Part shown: positions 59,401 to 64,000 of the stretch, piece by piece | How positions within the stretch are numbered: position 1 is the stretch's first letter | How the letters are laid out: each line of letters starts with the position of its first letter | NCBI RefSeq assembly: GCF_000247695.1 | Contig: NW_004624734.1 | Span: forward strand, 8,290,277-8,354,276 | Reading direction: 5' to 3' | Length of the DNA: 64,000 bases | Origin: Heterocephalus glaber | Taxonomy: Eukaryota > Chordata > Mammalia > Rodentia > Bathyergidae | Notes under the pieces: generated by a model | Databases searched by the model: none | Told to the model about the DNA's origin: nothing | What the model saw: the letters and a program-made list of their open reading frames with translations, nothing else | Position numbers and translations under genes: made by a program

Positions 59401-60120
59401 GACTTGAGAAGGGGAAAGATGTTCATTTCTTTGTGGCAGTCACCTCGGCAGGAAAAGGCACAGGGTGGTTTGTGTGCAGGGTTTATTGGGATGGACTCTC
59501 AGCACGACACAGAGAAGGAGCCAAGTGCAGGATGGGAAGAGGAGAAGCTGAAATGCAATGCAATTCCAACAGGGCTGAGGAAGGCACCTTCTACTCCCCA
59601 GAATCAAGGCCAAAGGCTTAGGCCACATGGCCCGTTGGAAGTGAGTGTAACTTTCTTTAGTTAGTGATGGTTCCCAGGAAGGGACTCCACTAATGCCACC
59701 AGCAGCCAGCACTCCTGGAGACTGAGGAGGTTGGTGGCTCCATTCTTCAGTGGAATCTCGGTGGCATCCACTACCACTGTGTGTGGCTAGGCCCATTTTA
59801 ACCTTCCCTTGACAACACTGACAACTGATATTTTTCAGTCTCTGCCAATGACACAGGTTTAAAAAATTGAAGATTGATTTGAATTGTTAAAGCGTCTTTG
59901 TTTATATATGTGCTGATTCCCTCTTCTATCCTGTAAAGTGGGTGTTTGCATAATAACCTGCTACGATTTGATTGTGGTTATCCCTACCCAACCAAAACTC
60001 AGTTTGGGAGTTTTATTAAGAGGGTAGAATCTTCATCTGAGTGTGACTATAAAGGTAAAATCACCTCTGGAAATTGATTAAGATTCGACAGGGTCATCAG
60101 GGTGGTGTTTCCGTGATTAA
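59401..60120. other. Intergenic, nothing recognised
   Basis: Unique sequence left of the MaLR. No gene was seen. Confidence 0.35.
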
Positions 60121-60123
60121 ATA

Positions 60124-60480
60124 GTCACTTTTTTGTTACTATGACAAAATAGCTGAAAACTGTTTAAAGGAGGAAAGGTATATTTGGTTCATGGCTTCAG
60201 AGGATTCAGTTTTGGGTCAACTGGCTCTGTTGTTTCTGGGACTGCGGGGAGGCAGACCATTATGGTAAAAGGGTGCGGTGAAACAAAACTGCTGACCTCA
60301 TGGAGGCCAGAGGAGAGAGGAAGCCTACTGGGACAGAATGCACCCTTCCGCAGCACACCTGGGTGCCCCACCTCTTCCAGCTAGGCCCCACTGCTTGGAG
60401 CTTCCACCATCTCCCCAAAGCACTGCCAGCTGGGGACCATGCCTTCAACACAGGCTGTCGGAGACATTCAACATCCAAAC
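60124..60480 (-). mobile_element. MaLR 3' LTR of the split element
   Basis: 'ttgttactatgacaaaatag' and 'ggttcatggcttcagaggat' match the LTRs at 3262 and 14030. Its right end ('tccaaactataatattttcc') matches the LTR/internal junction at 12605-12620. Confidence 0.7.
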
Positions 60481-60850
60481 TATAATATTTTCCCCATGGC
60501 CCCCAAAGGCTCATGCCCACCTCACAGTGAAAAATGCATTCAGTCCATCGCCAGGAGTCCTCACAGTTCTGACATTTCCAGTATTCAAAAGTCTAAGTCC
60601 AGGGCGTTTAGCTCAGTGGCACCGTGCCTGCCTTACAAGTGCAACATCCTGAGTTCAATCCCCGGTACCAAAAAAAAATCCAAACAAAAAGTCTAAGTCC
60701 AAAAGTATGAAATCGTCTAATCCTTTATTATTACAATGTTTCCCCCCCACCCCCCAAAAAAAAGTCTAAGTCCAAAGTGTTTTCTGAGACTTAAGGTACA
60801 ATCTTAGCTGTGAGCCCTTATAAGAATCAAAATACAGGTATTCCAGATAC
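60481..60850 (-). mobile_element. MaLR internal region, left piece
   Basis: This is collinear with 12616-12800 (for example 'gacttaaggtacaatcttag' here, 'gacttaaggcaagctcttag' there). It is interrupted by the ID at 60601 and a local duplication. Confidence 0.65.
60601..60686 (+). mobile_element. ID SINE inserted in MaLR
   Basis: A box TAGCTCAGTGG and B box region GAGTTCAATCC are present, with A(9)TCCAAAC as tail. The 14-bp repeat aaaagtctaagtcc flanks it at 60587-60600 and 60687-60700, with a third copy at 60760-60773. Confidence 0.95.
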
Positions 60851-60879
60851 CTTCGTGTTACTAAAACAGAACATTTGGG

Positions 60880-61015
60880 CTTAGACAAACAAGGGTCTTG
60901 CTATGTAGGTCAGGCTAGCCTTGAACTATGGAGGCCCAAGCTGGCCTCAAATTGGAGGTGATCCTTCTGCCTCCACCTCCCCAGTGCTGAGATTCCAGGC
61001 GGGCCACCACTCCAG
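60880..61015 (-). mobile_element. B1 SINE (antisense)
   Basis: 'gggtcttgctatgtaggtca', 'ggctagccttgaactatgga', ending 'ccaggcgggccaccac'. Confidence 0.75.
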
Positions 61016-61039
61016 TGATAGGGAAACTAAAACAGATTA

Positions 61040-61465
61040 AGTGCTATCCTGTTGGAGGCGCAAAGGCAAACAGGGAAGGAGTGATTGAAGAGCCCTTCAG
61101 AAATCTGGGTGCGTTTACATCAGCAGGGCCTGATTACTCACATCCCAGAGCACTCAAGGGCCTGGAAAATGTAATTGCAAGACCACCAGCCTTTGTTTTA
61201 CAAAATGCAGAAAGATTGGGCAGAAGAGAGTCCTGATATGCAAAGTCAGCAGCAGGAGAACCTGTTTTTTATAACAGGGAAAGGACAACTGTAGTAATTA
61301 TAGAGTCTTCAGTTTATCTTGGGTACCTGGGAAGATAGAAGAACAAATCATCAAACAATCAATTTGCAACCACCTAGAAGAACACAAGGTACTGGGTAGT
61401 AATCAACGTGATTTTTTTGAAGTGCAAATTATACCAGGCAAACTTAATTTTATCTCTGATGGAGT
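61040..61465 (+). mobile_element. CR1/L3 reverse-transcriptase fossil
   Basis: Around 61310-61460 the translation reads close to WVPGKIEEQIIKQSICNHLE and then a decayed ...LNFISDGV. This matches the order of the CR1/L3-clade reverse transcriptase (a P-G-K-I block, then the HLE region). It is short, with in-frame defects outside this stretch. Confidence 0.65.
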
Positions 61466-61504
61466 GATGGGCCTGGAAGTGGAGGGAAAGCCATACCTGA
61501 AATT

Positions 61505-61650
61505 GGGTTCCAGTAAGGGCCTCATTATGTTGTCCAGGCCAGCCTTGAACTCACTGTGCATTGCAGTCCAGGCTGGCCTTGAACTTCTGATCCTCCTGCC
61601 TCAGCCTCTTGAGTGCTGGGGATTTTAGTGTACCACATGCCTGGCTATGA
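61505..61650 (-). mobile_element. B1 SINE (antisense)
   Basis: 'cattatgttgtccaggccag', 'ccaggctggccttgaacttc', ending 'ccacatgcctggct'. It shows an internal B1-type duplication. Confidence 0.85.
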
Positions 61651-61826
61651 CTGTAGTCTTAATAAGAGACCATTACATAACCAGGAAAGCAGAATGAAGG
61701 ATTTTCCAAACGTCTCATGTACTCAGCACATGCATAATTCATGAGCAATTGTTCATCTGCAGCCCTGTATGGCTGGCTTTGAATTTGTCCTCTTAGGACA
61801 CAGGTGTGGACAATCTCTGTACCTTA

Positions 61827-61975
61827 AGTTTTTGTTTTTGTTTTTGAGCCAGGGTCTCAAGCTGGCCTTGAACTCACTATGTAGCCCAGGCTGGCCTCAA
61901 GCTCACAGCAATCCTCCTGCCTCAGCCTCCCAAATGCTAGGATTACAGGCATGCATCAACCTCCACGCCTGGCTT
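61827..61975 (-). mobile_element. B1 SINE (antisense)
   Basis: A T-rich (TTTTTG)n tail, then 'gagccagggtctcaagctgg', ending 'ccacgcctggct'. Perfect 11-bp repeats (tctgtacctta) lie at 61816-61826 and 61976-61986. Confidence 0.95.
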
Positions 61976-61989
61976 TCTGTACCTTAGAC

Positions 61990-62240
61990 ACTTTATGGGG
62001 CTGATGATCTTACAGCCATCAAGTTTTTTCCATTCCATTTTCTATGTACTCTTATAAGAATATATTTGCAAACTTAATGTCACACCTGCTTTAATGCTCT
62101 TTTAAATTTTCTCTGAATTATCTCTAATATTTTACAGAGTACTCTCTCCAAAATTAATAGCATGGTACATGGCCATGTGGTCTTTTTATAATGTTTTATT
62201 ACATCTAACTTCTGTTCCAAAAAAAAAAAAAAAAGAATAA
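61990..62240. other. Unrecognised AT-rich piece with A(17)
   Basis: AT-rich sequence ends in a poly-A run at 62220-62235, directly left of the MITE. It could be the 3' end of an unrecognised retroposon. Confidence 0.35.
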
Positions 62241-62245
62241 AAATG

Positions 62246-63068
62246 CAGTAAAATCTTGGTTTGCAAGCATAATTTGTTCTGGATGCATGCTTGTAAACCA
62301 AAGCACTTGTACATACATCAAAGTGAATTTCCTAATAAGAAATAATGAAAACTCGGGTGATTCATTCCACAACCCAAATATATTCATAAAAAACAATTAT
62401 AATAGTATAATACAAAATAGTAATAAAAATACAAAATATAAAGAAAAATAAACAAATTAACCTGCACTCACCTTTGAAAACCTTCCTGGCTGATGTGAGG
62501 AAGGCGAAACAGAGAAGGGTTATTGTGTAGGATGACTTTCATTATCACTACCAGAATCATAGCTATTGGCTCAGTGGAATCTTGTCCTTTCCATGTGACT
62601 TTAATAAGGAACCTATCCAATGACACTTGCTTTTGCCTGCTTTTGAAGTTTCCTAGAAATGTAACACCGCATTGTGGTTAAACAGATTCATTGCTTGCAC
62701 TGCTACAGCGTTATTAGGGAGGTGCTTTTCTACAAAATTTTGCACTGTTTTCCACATTTCACGCATTGTCCCTCATCTCCCTGAAGTGAGAGATTCCTCT
62801 GCCTTTTTTCCTTCCTCCTCTGCAGATGAAATCTCCTCCATAATCTCTTGCCGTTGGGAGATGTTCACCCACAATGGGCTGGGGTGGGTGGGGAGGGAGG
62901 GAGGGAGACTGAGAGAGAAAGAGACAACCATTGGCTCAGTTGTGATCATGTGACATCACATACTAGTATTGCAAGGCATCACTTGTGGCTCAATAAATTT
63001 TATCAAGTTAAGATTTATTAGAAATATTTGTCTTGCATAACAAGTTATTCGCAATCCAAGGTTTTACA
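62246..63068. mobile_element. Tc1/mariner-type MITE with ~30-bp TIRs
   Basis: The left end reads cagTAAAATCTTGGTTTGC. The reverse complement of the right end reads ctgTAAAACCTTGGATTGC, and similarity continues for about 30 bp. It has no transposase frame. The TA at both tips would fit a TA target duplication. From memory the ends resemble Tc2/Kanga-like elements; the superfamily is more certain than the family. Confidence 0.65.
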
Positions 63069-63075
63069 GCACAAG

Positions 63076-64000
63076 CTACGTATTTCCAACATACAATGGC
63101 ACAGAGTGAGTGTTCTTGCTCCAAAGGGGAGGAACAGGGGAATAGAAAGGAAGGATGGTACTAATGCATGACTGAAATCCACAGGGCAGACATTACATCC
63201 TGCGGCCCTGTGACCAGTGTCCAGAGTACTTGGTGATAGAATGTGAGTGCCAAGGTCTTGATGCCCTCACTCCTATGGCCTCACTACAGTCCACGTGGCC
63301 TCTCTTGGGCTGGCTCTTCTCCCTGCCTGCAGCTTTTCTCAGCAGTCATCCCACATCTCTGACACCTCTGACTCCTGGGGGTCTCCATGGCAGTCTGCCT
63401 CACACGCGTAGCTTCACACATGGCCCTCTGGGGACTGCCTGCAGGGGCTTCCCCTTGCCACATGTTACCCGGATTCTCAGGGCTTCTTTTGAAATCTAGG
63501 TGGAAGCCACCGTGATCCCACCAGACTCCTCAAGGCGTCTTCCCTACAAGGTGTCTGGTACAGAGCACTAGACTTCTTTTTAATGGCACTAAACTTTTTG
63601 GCAACTGTGCCTTCTTTGGCTTCAACTTTCCATGTGTTCCTTTTCTGGCCAAACTGTAAGTTTTTCAAATCTCTCTGGAATGCATTTTGCTTCTGATTGT
63701 CATTATATATCTAGCTAAGAGCAACCAGCACCACTCATGTCAATGCCTGAATGGTGTGCTGCCCTGAAATTTCCTCTGCTATATAAACTAGTCTGTTACC
63801 TTTAAACTCAGCCTCTACAAAATCTCAGGGCATGGGCAAAATGTAGACAAGCTCTCTAGCAAAATGCAACACAAATGAGCTCCAGTCCAGTTGCCAACAG
63901 AGTCTTCCTTCCCGTCTGAGGCTTCACCAGGACAGTCCACGTTTCTATCAACATTCTGGCCTTCCTAGTCACTACCAGAATCACCCATCAGTCTCCACCT
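63076..64000 (-). mobile_element. MaLR internal region, right piece (runs off window)
   Basis: It resumes the internal region in collinear order with 12800-13960: 'ttccaacatacaatggcaca', later 'gaaatctaggtggaagccac' and 'cctctgctatataaactagt'. The other LTR would lie beyond the right edge. Confidence 0.65.

Overview
This is vertebrate nuclear DNA from a mammal, almost certainly a rodent. It holds many tRNA-derived ID SINEs with intact A-box and B-box motifs and clean target-site duplications. It also holds 7SL-derived B1 SINEs and B1-ID composites, lying over an older mammalian layer of MIR, L2, L1M, MLT1/MLT2/MaLR LTRs and a CR1/L3 relic. No B2 or B4 elements were seen. The ID type (ending in ggtacc plus poly-A) and the B1-ID composites suggest a non-murid rodent of squirrel, beaver or kangaroo-rat type; the genus is a guess.

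The only gene I can support is at 5199-7535 on the + strand: the terminal exon of TUNAR (TCL1 upstream neural differentiation-associated RNA). TUNAR was long treated as a lncRNA and is now known to encode a 48-residue single-pass microprotein (pTUNAR/BNLN). The exon begins at a good splice acceptor (AG at 5197-5198). The start codon is 39 nt further on in a strong Kozak context, and the 48-codon frame runs 5238-5384. Two poly(A) signals (5966 and 7508) end a short and a long 3' UTR, and a CU-rich tract lies between them. Bases 1-5198 are read as the last TUNAR intron; upstream exons and the promoter are outside the window or not recognisable.

From about 7.5 kb to 64 kb the window looks like a gene desert, which fits the known mammalian order (TCL1 cluster - TUNAR - long intergenic interval - C14orf132/BDKRB2). 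It is a mosaic of repeats. There is a MaLR provirus with both LTRs at 12.4-14.5 kb, an L1M fragment at 14.5-15.3 kb, solo LTRs at 3.3, 23.1, 51.2, 54.6 and 55.7 kb, and a 1.16-kb degenerate CA-rich satellite at 45.7-46.9 kb. At the right edge (60.1-64 kb) a MaLR element is split by about 2.2 kb holding B1s, a CR1/L3 reverse-transcriptase fossil and a Tc1/mariner-type MITE. Several repeat-free, AT-rich blocks (about 20.7, 25.7, 29.7, 32.8, 35.6 and 45.4 kb) are candidate conserved noncoding elements or enhancers, but only alignment could show this.

Nearly all other long open frames are chance frames in GC-rich sequence, simple repeats or transposons. Boundaries of old repeats are approximate, because they were placed by eye against remembered family consensuses.
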